Below, in pieces: positions 27,301 through 39,300 of a DNA stretch of 64,000 bases (positions within the stretch are counted from its first letter, which is position 1; each line of letters opens with the position of its first letter). The notes under the pieces are model-generated. The model had not been told where the DNA came from, did no database searches, and saw only the letters and a list, made by a program, of their open reading frames with translations. The DNA is from Nelumbo lutea (taxonomy: Eukaryota; Streptophyta; Magnoliopsida; Proteales; Nelumbonaceae): NCBI GenBank assembly GCA_022828595.1, contig JAKGHH010000006.1:16364499-16428498 (forward strand). The letters are read 5' to 3'. The position numbers were made by a program, and so were the translations under genes.

Positions 27301-30300
27301 TGCTACATCCTGATTTTATAAAAAAGGTTCAACTGTGGTGGGAAGAAGACCAAGTGGAATTCAGATGGAAATGGTACAAGTTCTATAAAAAGCTGCATGC
27401 CCTAAAAGCTAGAATCAAAGCTTGGAATAAGGAGAAATTTGGAAGAGTGGAAGAAAGAAAAGAATGGATTGCCAATAGGATTCAAGAAATTGATGGAGGT
27501 GAGGCAGAGAGGAGAATGACAGTAGGAGAGAGGGAAGAGCGTTGGAAGCTGAAACAAGAATTGAAGGAAATCATAAGGAAAGAGGAGATAAGTTGGAGAC
27601 AAAAATCTAGGTGTAAGTGGTTGAATGAGGGAGACGGGAATACCAAATTTTTTCACACCTTAGCAAATGGAAGGAAGATGAAGAATTTTGTGGGGAGGCT
27701 AGAATGGAATGGGGAAGTGATTACAAGTGAGGAGGAGATATCAAGAGCCTTTGTGGAGCATTTCAAATCCATTTATGACAGCCCAAGAAGAGAGAGAGAG
27801 AAGAAATCCCTGATCTTGATTGGCTACCTAGGAATAGAGTTTTGATGGATCAACTAGAAAAGGATTTTGAAGTCCAAGAAGTAAGAGATGCTATTTTTTC
27901 AATGGAAAGATCTAAAGCTCCAGGCTCAGATGGTTTCACGGTGGCCTTTTATCAAAATTGTTGGGATATTATAGGTGGTGATTTAATGGAGGTCTTCTTG
28001 GAATTCTTTGAGAGAGGTAAGATAAATTCGGGTGCCATTGCTACTTTCATAGCTTTGATTCCTAAAAAGATAAATGCAAACCACCCAAAGGATTTTAGGC
28101 CCATAGGCCTAATTGGGAGTATGTATAAGGTAATATCAAAGGTCTTGGCAGAAAGAATAAAAAAGGTACTACCTTCCTTGATTTCTCCGAACCAAGGGGC
28201 ATTTGTGTCAGGAAGACAAATTATTGATTAGATCCTTATTGCCAATGAATGTGTGGATTACAGATAAAGACAAGGAGAAAAGGGTTTGATTTGCAAACTG
28301 GATTTGGAGAAGGCCTATGATTTGGTGGATTGAAACTTTTTACTAGAAGTATTGAGCATCAGAGGATTTGGAGAAAGGTGGTGCATGTGGGTTAAGGGCT
28401 GTATCTCTTCATGTCACTACTCCATTCTAGTAAATGGGGTAGCCAAGGATTTCTTTCCGGCAAAGAGAGGATTAAGACAAGGGGACCCTCTTTCTCCTTT
28501 CCTTTTCACCCTGATTGTTGATGTGTTGAGTGTCCAGATTACTAGAGCCGATGCTAGAAATTTGATTAGAGGGTGGAGAGTAGGGAGGAAGGAAATATTT
28601 GTAACCCACCTTCAATTTGCTGATGACTTAATTCTCTTTTGTGAAGGAGATCCGGAGGAGTTGGAAAATTTAAAGGTCTTGGTAGAGAATTTTGAAAAGG
28701 TCTCCAATTTGAGAGTAAATTGGAATAAAAGTTGTGTAGCTAGAATTAATAGGCAAGAAGGTCAGGTGGCATCGTTGGCTAGATCTCTAGGTTGTGAGGT
28801 AAGTGAATAGCCCCTTAAGTATTTAGGCTTACCTTTGGGAGGAAATCTGAGGTCTGTTAGCTTTTGGTACCCAGTCTTGGAAAGATTCTCAAAAAGACTA
28901 GCAGGTTGGAAAAGGAACTACATCTCTTTGGGGGGTAGAATCACTCTAATTAAGTCAACACTAGCAAATTTGCCAATGCACTCTTTGTCTACCTTCAAAT
29001 TGCTTGTTAAGATTGCAAACTAGATTGAAAAAATAATGAGAGATTTTCTGTGGGAGCATGGATATACCAAAAAGGATTACAAGGTAAAATGGGAAGTGGT
29101 GCCTAGAAAGAAAGACAAAAGGGGTTTAGGGATTGGAAATATTAGAATAAGAAATGCAACTTTTTTAGGCAAATGGTTATGGAGGTTTCCTAAGGAGCAA
29201 GAGAGTCTATGGCATAAGGTTATAAGAAGTATTCATGGAATGGTAGCAAATGGATGGGACGCTGGACTCTACCCAAGGGCTTCGCGTTTTTCCCCGTGGA
29301 AAGATATTGTTGGTATTTTGCCTTTCTTCTATCCTTTCATCAGGTATGATGCTTGTGTGGGTAATAAAACTCTTTTTTGGGAGGACTTGTGGATTGGGGA
29401 ATCTCCTCTTAAGGATAGACTCCCGAACCTTTATTCCCTTTCTTTGAAAAAATCTCAATTTATCTATTCTTTTTGTACTTTTGGGGATTCTTGGGATTTG
29501 GGACTAAGGAAAGGGTTGAGGGACTCAGAAGTGGATTCAGCAATTGATATTTTTTCTCTTCTAAGTTCAGTTTTTCTAGACCACTCCTCTTTGGACTGTA
29601 GAGTGTGGGCAGAAATTTCTACAGGTAGTTTTTCTTGTTCTTCGTTTTTCAATGCTTTGGTCCTTCCTTCTAACCTGGTTTCCTCTTTTCCTGTTAAAGA
29701 AGTTTGGAGTGTTCCGGTCCCCCCAAAAGGGATTTTTATTGGGAAGTGATTCTCCAAAAAATCAATAGCTTGGAGGTGCTTTAAAGAAAGGGACCAAATT
29801 GGTGCTTGTCACCTCATGTCTGTAGCCTTTGTTTGAGGAATGGTGAGATGGTGAATCACCTATTAATTTCTTGTCCTTTTAGTGCTCTAATTTGGGATTG
29901 GTTCTCCTCTCTCTTTGATTGTAGGTGGAATCCTCCCACAAGTGTAGCGGATTTATTTGACCCTAGCCTTTTTCGACAACCAAAGAAGAAAGGAAGGGTG
30001 ATGTGGAATGAGGGCAGCTATCTTGTGGGCAGTATGGGAAGAGAGAAACAATAGGATTTTCCAAGGGAAAGAAAAATCAACTTCTGAAGTTATTGAAGGG
30101 ATCACCATCAAGGCAGTACATTGGCTGAAAACTCTTGACTTGTTCAAGGATGTCTCTACAGATGATTTGACTAGAGGCTGGAATATTTAGCAAGATCTTC
30201 TACTTCATCACCTACCATACAAGCAGTTTGGTCCCCTCCTTTGCAGTGTCATGTCAAACTGAACTTTGATGGCAGCTCTATTGGGAACCCCGGACCTTCT

Positions 30301-33300
30301 GAAATATGGGGTGTGTTTAGAGATGCGGAAGGAAAAATCCTAGCTCTGTATTCTGGTCCAACAGGTGTGGGGGACTCGCTTAGAGCTGAGGTTTTGGCGC
30401 TCCTCCAGGGGCTCAGATGGGCCAAGCAATTGGGTTTCCAACAGTTGGAAGTGGAGGGGGATTCAAAATTAGTAGTAGGTTGGCTGCAATCAAATAGTTT
30501 GGGAACATGGTCCCTTAGACAACAGGTAAAGGAATTATTGAGCCTCACAAGGGAGCTGGATGCAAAAGTGTATTGGTCTAGGAGGTCAGCAAATGCTTTA
30601 GCTGACAACCTAGCAAAACAAGGGGTGAATCGGGAGTTTTTGTTTTGTTCAGTGTTGTAAGATTTTTGTTATTCAGGGGTCACCTTTTACTTTGGAAGGT
30701 GACAGTTGTTTCTTATGGTTTTATCTAATGAAAGTTACCGTTTCCTATCAAAAAAAAAAAAAAACATTAACTCATTTTTGTCTTATATCAGTATTGCTGC
30801 TAAAAAGATATGTCACTGTTGGAAATGTTTTCACTGATATGTTTGGGTGATACTAGAAAACAGTTGGTGCTGCCTTTTAGTCTAGGAGGCATTGCACTTT
30901 GGGTTTACACTGTAGGAGACCAGTGCCATCCTTTTTTGTCATTTATACTCATTTTCCCCTTCCCCAGGTCATTCATAATCAATTGCAATTGCAGTCTTTG
31001 ATAGCAATTCTTTTCCAATTAAGCTTTATTTTTGTAGGATAATGTGTTTACAACCTATAGACCTACAATTAATGTAAAAACTAATTCTTGTTTTGCATTT
31101 AATAGTCTTTCTTAATCCTTGTAAAGTTTTATTTTTCTAACAAATGTTTAATCAAAACTTTTGTTTGAAGTGAAGTACATAAAATTTGTCCTTTGTGAAT
31201 AATAAATCTATATATCATGTTATAGGAACTTATAATTCTTATCTACTTGTTGCTTCTGTAATTGTTGATTTCATCTTCAATTGTAAACCTTGAAGGATAT
31301 AAAATTTTCCATGTTGATCTAAGTGAATTTTAGTGATTTTTTGTTCCATTGAGCTTTCTATTTTGATGCAAGAATACTTTTTCTTGATTGCTATATCTGT
31401 GCAAAGCTTATAAATCAACGTCTCCTTAAAGGCATCCAGCTTCTATTTTGATATTATTTCTGATTTAATTTCTGTAGAATTTGAGCCATCTCCAGTCCGC
31501 TGTCTGGTTTCTGAAGTCACAAATGCTGTTTGTGGGGGTGACTTTACCGTGTGGCTATCGTCTCTCCAAGGATCTTCTATATTGTATGGTTTGTAGATAT
31601 CCCACAGTTTTGTTTTTTATTTGGTGATTTATGGATTTGAAGTTCCTAGTTGCTTGACATGCTTGTTGATTTGCAAACTGGTTATTGGTTTTCAGAACTT
31701 CAGGTCTTCCACAGTATGGGCAACTAGGTCATGGAACAGACAATGAGGTAGAAATGTCTGGTTATTTTTTCCTTGATTTCTTTTTTTTTTGAATCTTAAT
31801 GGATAATTGGATGTCTTTGCAGTATAATGCAAAAGAAAGCTCGGTAAAACTTGCATATGAACCTCAACCTCGTCCAAGAGCAATTGCTTCTCTTGCAGGA
31901 GAAACCATTGTCAAAGTTGCATGTGGAACAAACCATACAGGTAATTTGGAACCTCCTCCCTCCTGTTTGGACCTCTCTTTCTTGTTCCTGTTGTCACTTG
32001 CTCTGTATGGAGATGTTTGTATCATTTTACTTTTATTAACACCCATTCTTGATTTTGAGAGCCAGTTGCTGTGGATTCAAAAGGCTTTGTATACACGTAT
32101 GTCCCTCTTGTTTCTTTAAGTCTTCTTGGCTTCTCTTAATGGGTTGATAAACCTCCTGAAAAAAAATATTTTCCATCTGAATTAACTATTTTTTTCCTTT
32201 GTGGTGCATATTCAGGTGGGGATTTGGCGGCTATGGAAGGTTTGAATGTTAACAAATGCTGTTTCATATTTATCATTCTTCTATGCATGTTACTGTGACC
32301 CCCCAAAATATGGGAGATAATGGGGGAGCTTAATCTAGATTGTTTCACTTTTTTGCCCTTATTCCTGATTATGCATGTAACTGTTTTAGTTGGTTACATG
32401 TAGGCTTGGACATAGAGAGCAGAAGGATGAGTGGATTCCACGTCGTGTTGAAGTATTTCAGCGGCAGAATGTTCTACCTTCTGATGCGGTGGTTTCAGCT
32501 GGTTCTGTTAGTTCTGCATGCACTGCTGGTAGATACTTGCCTTCCGTTCTGTTTTATTTAGGGTATCCTTTTCATTAAGGTTTCTTGTTCTCTCTGTTTG
32601 GCCTTTAGAGTCCCTGTTGTGCTAAAATCTTTGGACCTTGTTATCTGAAATCTTGGTTTGATCATTGTTTTTATGTCCCAACTGGGTCCTTCAATGTCTA
32701 AGTTGGGCCTAAATTGGGCCGGGTGGGTATCCTATCCCTAGCTAGATTGTTACAACTCCTGAAACACATTTGTGCTAAGTTAGTTGGATCTTACAATTTA
32801 CATTGGTGATAATTGAACTGAGCCATTTGCACTGGACTTGGCAAAATGTGTGTATGTGCGACTATAACACATTAGGGAGTAGGGACTGATACTGCCATCT
32901 GGATTGAGAAACTCTTACTCCAGGTTTAAGAGAGAAGAATAAGAACCCCAAATCTCTTGTTCAGCTGCTTATTCTTACACTTTTTACTGGAAAAACTATT
33001 TCTGATATTGTTTTGAAATAAAACTTTCCTCTTTTCGGGGTTCAATATCATTCTCCCTCAGTTTTACTGTCTAAGTACGTTGGCTTATGAAATTTCTGAG
33101 TTCAATATCATTCTCTCTCTCAGGGCTGTCAATGGGCTGGTCAGACCCAAACGGACCTCACTCAATTATATTGGGTCAGAGTCTGCATTTTGTTCTCCGG
33201 TTATACTTGGTTGGATACCATAATTATATATACAATTGTATATCTATAATCGGTTGTATGCACATGTATATTGATATGTCACAAAGACACCCCAGTGTAA

Positions 33301-36300
33301 TACTCATCTTTCTCCTTTATCATAAAAGATTACTACTTTTTCATGATATACTTGTAGTATGATCATATACTTGTAGTTTTGTTGTCAAATTTTAGGTTAA
33401 AAGTACAGCTGTGAATTGTAACCACTAACTAGAGTCTTATTTGGTCATATCAGGTTGGGACTGGTCTACCCTGACCCTGACCAAACCCAGTCCATTGACA
33501 GCATTGCAATCTCTTAATTGTATAGGATTTTAATCAATGTTGTATCTAGTTGAAATTCTTCTGTTTAATTCATGATTCTTGCTTGTTCATTATATCGATG
33601 AGAAGAAAATAATCATTTTATTTTTTTTTGTGAAAATTTATTACTGTAAAATGTTCTTATTTTGCAGAACAAAACTTGTGATGGCTGTTGTCTGAATTCA
33701 GAACCTATTTAATTATCCTGCTTGATATTGTGTACCTTTTTTTTTGTTACATCCTATGTTTCAACTCCTCAATCGTTTAAGATATTATAGTTGGATTGAT
33801 GCTATTAAAAGAATTTCTATTAAATGGTCCGGATTGTTCTATGGTTGGTGCATGTGTACATTATGGTTCCTGGATGCATAGCATTTATTTTGACAATGAA
33901 ACCATAAATCCTTATTGTGTTTGCAAACTTGATTCCATGAATGTGAGGGTGACAGTTTGGGATTTCTATGTTATTACCGTCTCCTGTAGGAAATACTTGT
34001 TCATTGTCAAACACTTGCATTTGTATTAATGGAAGTCGTATAATTTTCTCATATATGGGATTTACTTTCTTGTTCAGTTCTGTCTTGGCTTTCAGTATTT
34101 CATCCAACTTTTTTATGTGTCTTCTGATCCAAACCAGTAAATAGAAGAAAGGGATTTCATCATTGCTTTTAGTTTCATTATTATTTTAATGGTTTTATAT
34201 ATATCGGCAAAATACACCTGTATCTTCAAGTCCTGCAGTTTGCCTTATAGGCTCTATTGTCCTTTGGTTGGTTGGTTTTTTTAGTACATCTGTAGGCCAA
34301 GATGGGTCCAACTTCTTAAAATGAGTTTCATCGTTCTGTGATTCTGTCATAATGTTCCACCTTGAATTACGCCATGCTTAATTGATTTAGTTACATCTTC
34401 TTAAATTTAGTTACATCTTAAATGGGCCTTGGTAGGATATATGATATATTTCAATTTTGTGGACTACTTAAAGGTGTGGTGAATTTAAGCATGCCTGAAC
34501 TGACCAAGTAACTTATATTCTTACTAATTTCTAAATATGGTGGCGAGTTCAAGGCAGATTATGATAGAAAGTAATCTCTGATATTCCAATTTTGGATGTA
34601 TCTTGTTTTGAGTGTTTTATGGGTTTTGGTTCCAAGTACCTTGTTTCTATTGATGATACAGAAAATCTACTCACTGCCTCTTCACTTGCCTGCATTAGAA
34701 ATAAGGACAACCTAGAAAGGCCTAGGCCTGGAATTTTCCTAATTACATGTACAGATGATCAAGGGGTGGATAGGGAATAAGATTGGATTTCTGTTCTTTA
34801 TCTAGAATCATGGAACAAATCCAATGTTGTTCGTGGTCTCATTGCATAATTCTTTAATGGTGGGAAAAATAATTGAAGGTTGATCTATCAAGTGATCTTA
34901 CTTATCTTATGATAATTAATACTTGAATAACTGGGGCTTCTCTGTCAAGTTTCATGGTACCTAAACATTTGATCAAAGAAGAACCTTAGGCTAATTAAAA
35001 GCCATGCATGTTTCAGAGGAGGTGCATATCCTCTAATGTGTATGCTAACAATTTGAATAAAAGGAGGTTTTTTCTCCTTGATGTTGATGAATGCCCTTAG
35101 GAATGGCAACAGGGTGGGTTCGGGGCGGGGATCATATTCCCCATCCCTAACCCCGGTTCTAAAATTAACCCCCATTCCCGTCCCCGATCCCTGCCGGAGG
35201 TAAAATTTGTCCTCCATCCCCGATCCTCGACAGGGATGGGTTCCCTGTGGGGACTCGAATCCTCGAAATGTTTTCAGATAACATTATTTGTTTAAAATAA
35301 TTTAAGATAAATAACAAATTTAATTTATAAATAATGCTTTATATATGTTTTGATATATATAATATAATATACATAATATAATAGTATATTTAATATAAAT
35401 AACATTCCCCAACCAGGGATTCCTATTAATCCCCGTCCCCTTCCCCGCCCCGCCAAAACAATCCCCATCCCTGGCCCCGTCGGGTCGGGGAAGTTGGGTC
35501 CTCGTTGGGGTTGGGGAAAATTGCCACGCCTTGGTATCAAATTGAATAAAAGGTGGGCCCAAATGGTCTCCCTATAATATTTTAGGAAAGATGAGTTGAG
35601 GGGGAGAAAAGAAACAAATGATCTAAACTTTTGAGATGGTTGTATTGTCTTGAGTTCATGATTGTAAACATTATTCTCTTTATATCTTCCATAAGTGGAC
35701 ATGCCATCTTGTTTTAAGATATAAGGTAGCATATTATGGCATGATGACAATTAAGGTTGAGAAAATCACATTTATTTGAAAGGTTAGAATGCATAAATCA
35801 TGCTATTTTGTTGATTAACTATTTAATTGTTGATTTTTCCCCAAATTTAGAATGTGTTGCCATTTGGCTTGATTTGTTTTCCAAATTTCTTTTGATTTGT
35901 CTTTTGCTGAATATATGTAAGTAATACGATTGATACTCTGCATGCTTTGTTTTTATTGATTTGTGTTAGAACTCTACTAACAAGTTTATGTTGAATTTGA
36001 ATATCTACATTTTGTCTGGCTAGTAATGATGATCACATCCTTTTTCTTTCCAGGTGGGGGGCAGTTGTATATGTGGGGCAAAATAAAAAACACAGGCGAT
36101 GATTGGATGTATCCTAAGCCTGTTATGGATTTAAGGTCCCACTTGATGCCTTATTTGTTTTCCTTTGTATTAGGAGTGCTATGTTTGTATATGCATTTTT
36201 CCTGTTGTTACTTGTTACTTTTTTTTTTTCAAGAGTGTTATTTAAGGACTTGATTTTTATATGCAACTTTGTCAGTTTTAATAATATCCAATGATTCATA

Positions 36301-39300
36301 GGACATATTGTAGAGAACACTGATGTGGGCCCCACAGCTATGGTCCCACTGCGTTCGTAGGGTAGGTGTTCTAGTCATCCTAGGGTTAGCTAGTGGTCAG
36401 TTGGTTATTTCAGTTATTTATTTCAGTTGTTATTTTGTTCTATTTGTTATGTAAATACTAAGGGCAGATCTGTCCTTTCCATGTAATGAGCATAACCTAT
36501 AAATACTAAATAAGGTGGCGGCAGTAGAACATTAAGATTCTGCTTCTCCTTTCAACTCTTGTGTTCTACTGCTCTCTCTTATCTTTCTCCTCTCTTCTCT
36601 ATACCTTTTCTTCTATTTCCGAACTTGAAATCCATTAGGGTTCAAGATTGATAGCAGTCTTGAACCTCTACTTGGTATTAGAGCTAGGGTTTCTCATGTG
36701 AGTTTAGTCCAACTGACCACATGAGAACCATCTAAGGCTGGAAGCTGAGAAGGTAGAGTTCGTTGACTGATTCTTGGAGATCGCTAGAGGGTTTAGCAAC
36801 TGTTTGAAGATTTGCCACGGTTGCAGAGTGTTGGTGATCAGGAAGAATCAGAGAAGGCTAGGGTTCGGGTAACCTTGGAAGGCAACGAACAACATTCTCT
36901 TGTAAGTTTTTATTTTCTGAGAGAAGTACTATTAGAGAAGATAGGTTGGACCTATCTAGAAAGGGCGGCCGAACCATTCTAGGGTTTTCTTTCTTCTATT
37001 CTCTAGGGTTTCCACTCTAGGGTTTTCTTTCTTCTATTCTCTAGGGTTTTGTCTTAACCCTGCGGCAAACCCTAATGCTGGGCCGAACCTTGTGATCTAC
37101 CTGTGAAGTTTTTTCTTAAATTCTCTCCTCAACATTGATCAGTTTTAGGGTTTCATATTAACCCTACTACAAGTCTTATCCGTACGGTACTGCCTGGAAT
37201 GTGCGACTGAGAATTTTCTTTTAAGGACTGATTAAAATCTTAATTCTGCTTTAGCATATAAGATTATTCTCCAAGCTGTTTTCAGATTTTTTTGGGGAGT
37301 TTCGAACTATTCTAAAGGGTGAAAACTGTACGGACTGTTGCTGTTGTGTCTGCTAATTGGTTTCAGATCATACATACCTGTTTCATGCACATATACCGTG
37401 AATACATATTGGTTCTATACTGATTTTTTTATTGTGATTGATAGTCCAAGTGCTGTTTTTGACTGTAGTAACTCTATTTTTTGAGACTACTGGTTCTTGA
37501 CCGAAATGGAGTTTAAGAATCAGGCAGAAGGCAGTTTTGAGAACAACAGTTATGGTGGTGTTTCTGAGACAGGTTTTCAGATTACAACTGTAAGATTTGA
37601 TGGATCAAACTATTTGGAATGGGCCCAATCAGCCATGATGGCTATTGGGGGAAGGGGTAAAGTAGGGTATCTCTTGGGAGATGTGAAAGAACACTCCAAG
37701 GGAGACCCCATGTATACCAAGTGGGTCCAATAAAACTACTTGGTTATGACATGGCTGTGTAATTCTATGCAGCATCATATCAACCGAAATTACTTGTAGG
37801 CAAAGACAACCAAGGAGATTTGGGATGTTATGAAAGAAACTTACTCCCAACTCCTTAATGTTGCTAGAGCATATGAATTGAAATGTGAAGTGAATACTCT
37901 TAAACAAGGAGAGAAACCGGTTTCGGTCTACTTCTCTACCTTGAAGTCCCTGTGGCATGAAATTGATTACTTAGAGACTCTTGAGTGGGAGAGTCCCAAA
38001 GATGCACAGACCCATAGAAAGCACATCGAGACAAACAGGGTGTTTGAGTTTCTGGCTGGCCTGAATTCAGAGTATGATATTGTGCGGCAACAAATTTTGA
38101 CCAGAGATAGTGTGACCCTCTCTCAGGCATACTCCTTAGTGCATAGTGAAGAGACTGGGAGGAAAGTCATGATGCAACCTTAGCCTCTTACACCGGCCCT
38201 TGCATCTGTTAAACCCAAATCAGGGGGTGATTCAGAGAGAGACAGGAAGAAGGAAGATAAAAGGGATGTGGTATGTGAGCATTGTAAGAAACCTACACAC
38301 ACAAAAGAAACATGTTGGAAGTTGCATCCTCATTTGGTCCCGGCAAAGTTGAGAAGCAAGAAGGGTAATGCTCATGTGGCCGTGACTACTGATTCAGCAT
38401 CCTCGTCTGGCACAAGAGGCACACCCTTAGAGACCTTAGCTGCAATTGGGCTGCTCTAATACAGTCGGAAAAGGAAGTTGGGAAATCAATACCGCAATCA
38501 CCATCAGCCCCTGCTACATATGCTTTCGCACATTCAGGTACACGAGCCTCAGTCTACCATGCCTCAGCTCCAGGTACTATTGAACCCTGTTGGGTACTAG
38601 ATTCAGGTGCATCCGACCATATGAGTAGCTTGCCTTCATTGTTTACCACTTATCATTTATCTTCTGGTAGGGATAAAGTATCTATTGCTGATGGCTCTCT
38701 TGTCCCCATTTCTGGCAAGGGTGACATCAAACTGTCGAATACTATCTCCTTGTCTTCTGTCTTGCATGTTCCTAAACTTGATCATAACCTTCTTTCAGTT
38801 AGTAGTATTACCAAACATATGAACTACTCAGTAACTTTCTTCCCTGACCGATGTGTTTTTCAGGACATGGAGACGAAGAAGATGATTGGGACTGGCCGCG
38901 AGACGAATGGGATCTATCTGCTCGGGGAGAGTTCTCGTCGGGAAGAGTCAGTGGATAAGAAGTCACTTGTTTCTCAGATTGCGAGTCCGGTTATGCTTTG
39001 GCATAACAAATTGGGTCATTTGTCTTTTCGGTCCTTAAAGAGTCTGTTCCCTACAAAGCATAACCGAATGGGTCATTTGTCTTTTCGGTTCTTAAAGAGT
39101 CTGTTCCCTACTTTGTTTTGGTCTGTTGAGTTGTCATAGTTGAAATGTGAAAGTTGTGAGTTTGCTAAACATTGTAGAAACTCTTATTCATTGAGTAATA
39201 AAAGGAGTAATAGTTCTTTTGATATTGTGCATACTGATGTTTGGGGGCATATCACATCCCTTCTATGGGTGGGTACAGATATTTTTTATTATTTGTTGAT

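Larger units (their letters stand above)
18960..30764 (+). mobile_element. L1-type LINE (plus strand), 5'-truncated, split by a second LINE
   Basis: Two parts, about 18960-19887 and 26561-30764, form one plus-strand LINE interrupted by the minus-strand LINE at 19888-26546. The left part is the C-terminal portion of ORF1. The right part is ORF2 (endonuclease, reverse transcriptase, zinc-knuckle, RNase H), a short 3' UTR and a ~15-base poly(A) at 30750-30764. The left part ends in [15 protein letters not shown] coding sequence that matches the region just before ORF2 in the minus LINE, confirming the join. The 5' end is not precise because no target duplication could be found, and the start appears truncated. 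Confidence 0.85.
14310..31477 (+). other. Giant intron 4 of the RCC2-like gene (17.2 kb)
   Basis: Donor GTATGT at 14310 and acceptor TGTAG ending at 31477 join exon 4 to exon 5 in frame (Glu codon split G|AA). The left 4 kb (14310-18298) has no gene. It includes a stretch rich in GAGGC/GCCTC words (15490-15800), a (CT)n tract near 16818-16838, and other simple sequence. An Au-SINE fragment, a 128-bp tandem duplication and the nested LINE pair follow. 30765-31477 is T-rich intron with nothing recognised. Confidence 0.85.
32529..36053 (+). other. Intron 10 of the RCC2-like gene (3.5 kb)
   Basis: Joins exon 10 (ending TAG) to exon 11 (GGQLYMWGK) with phase 1. It contains two MITE-like inverted-repeat elements, listed separately. 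The rest is T-rich intron without genes. Confidence 0.85.
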
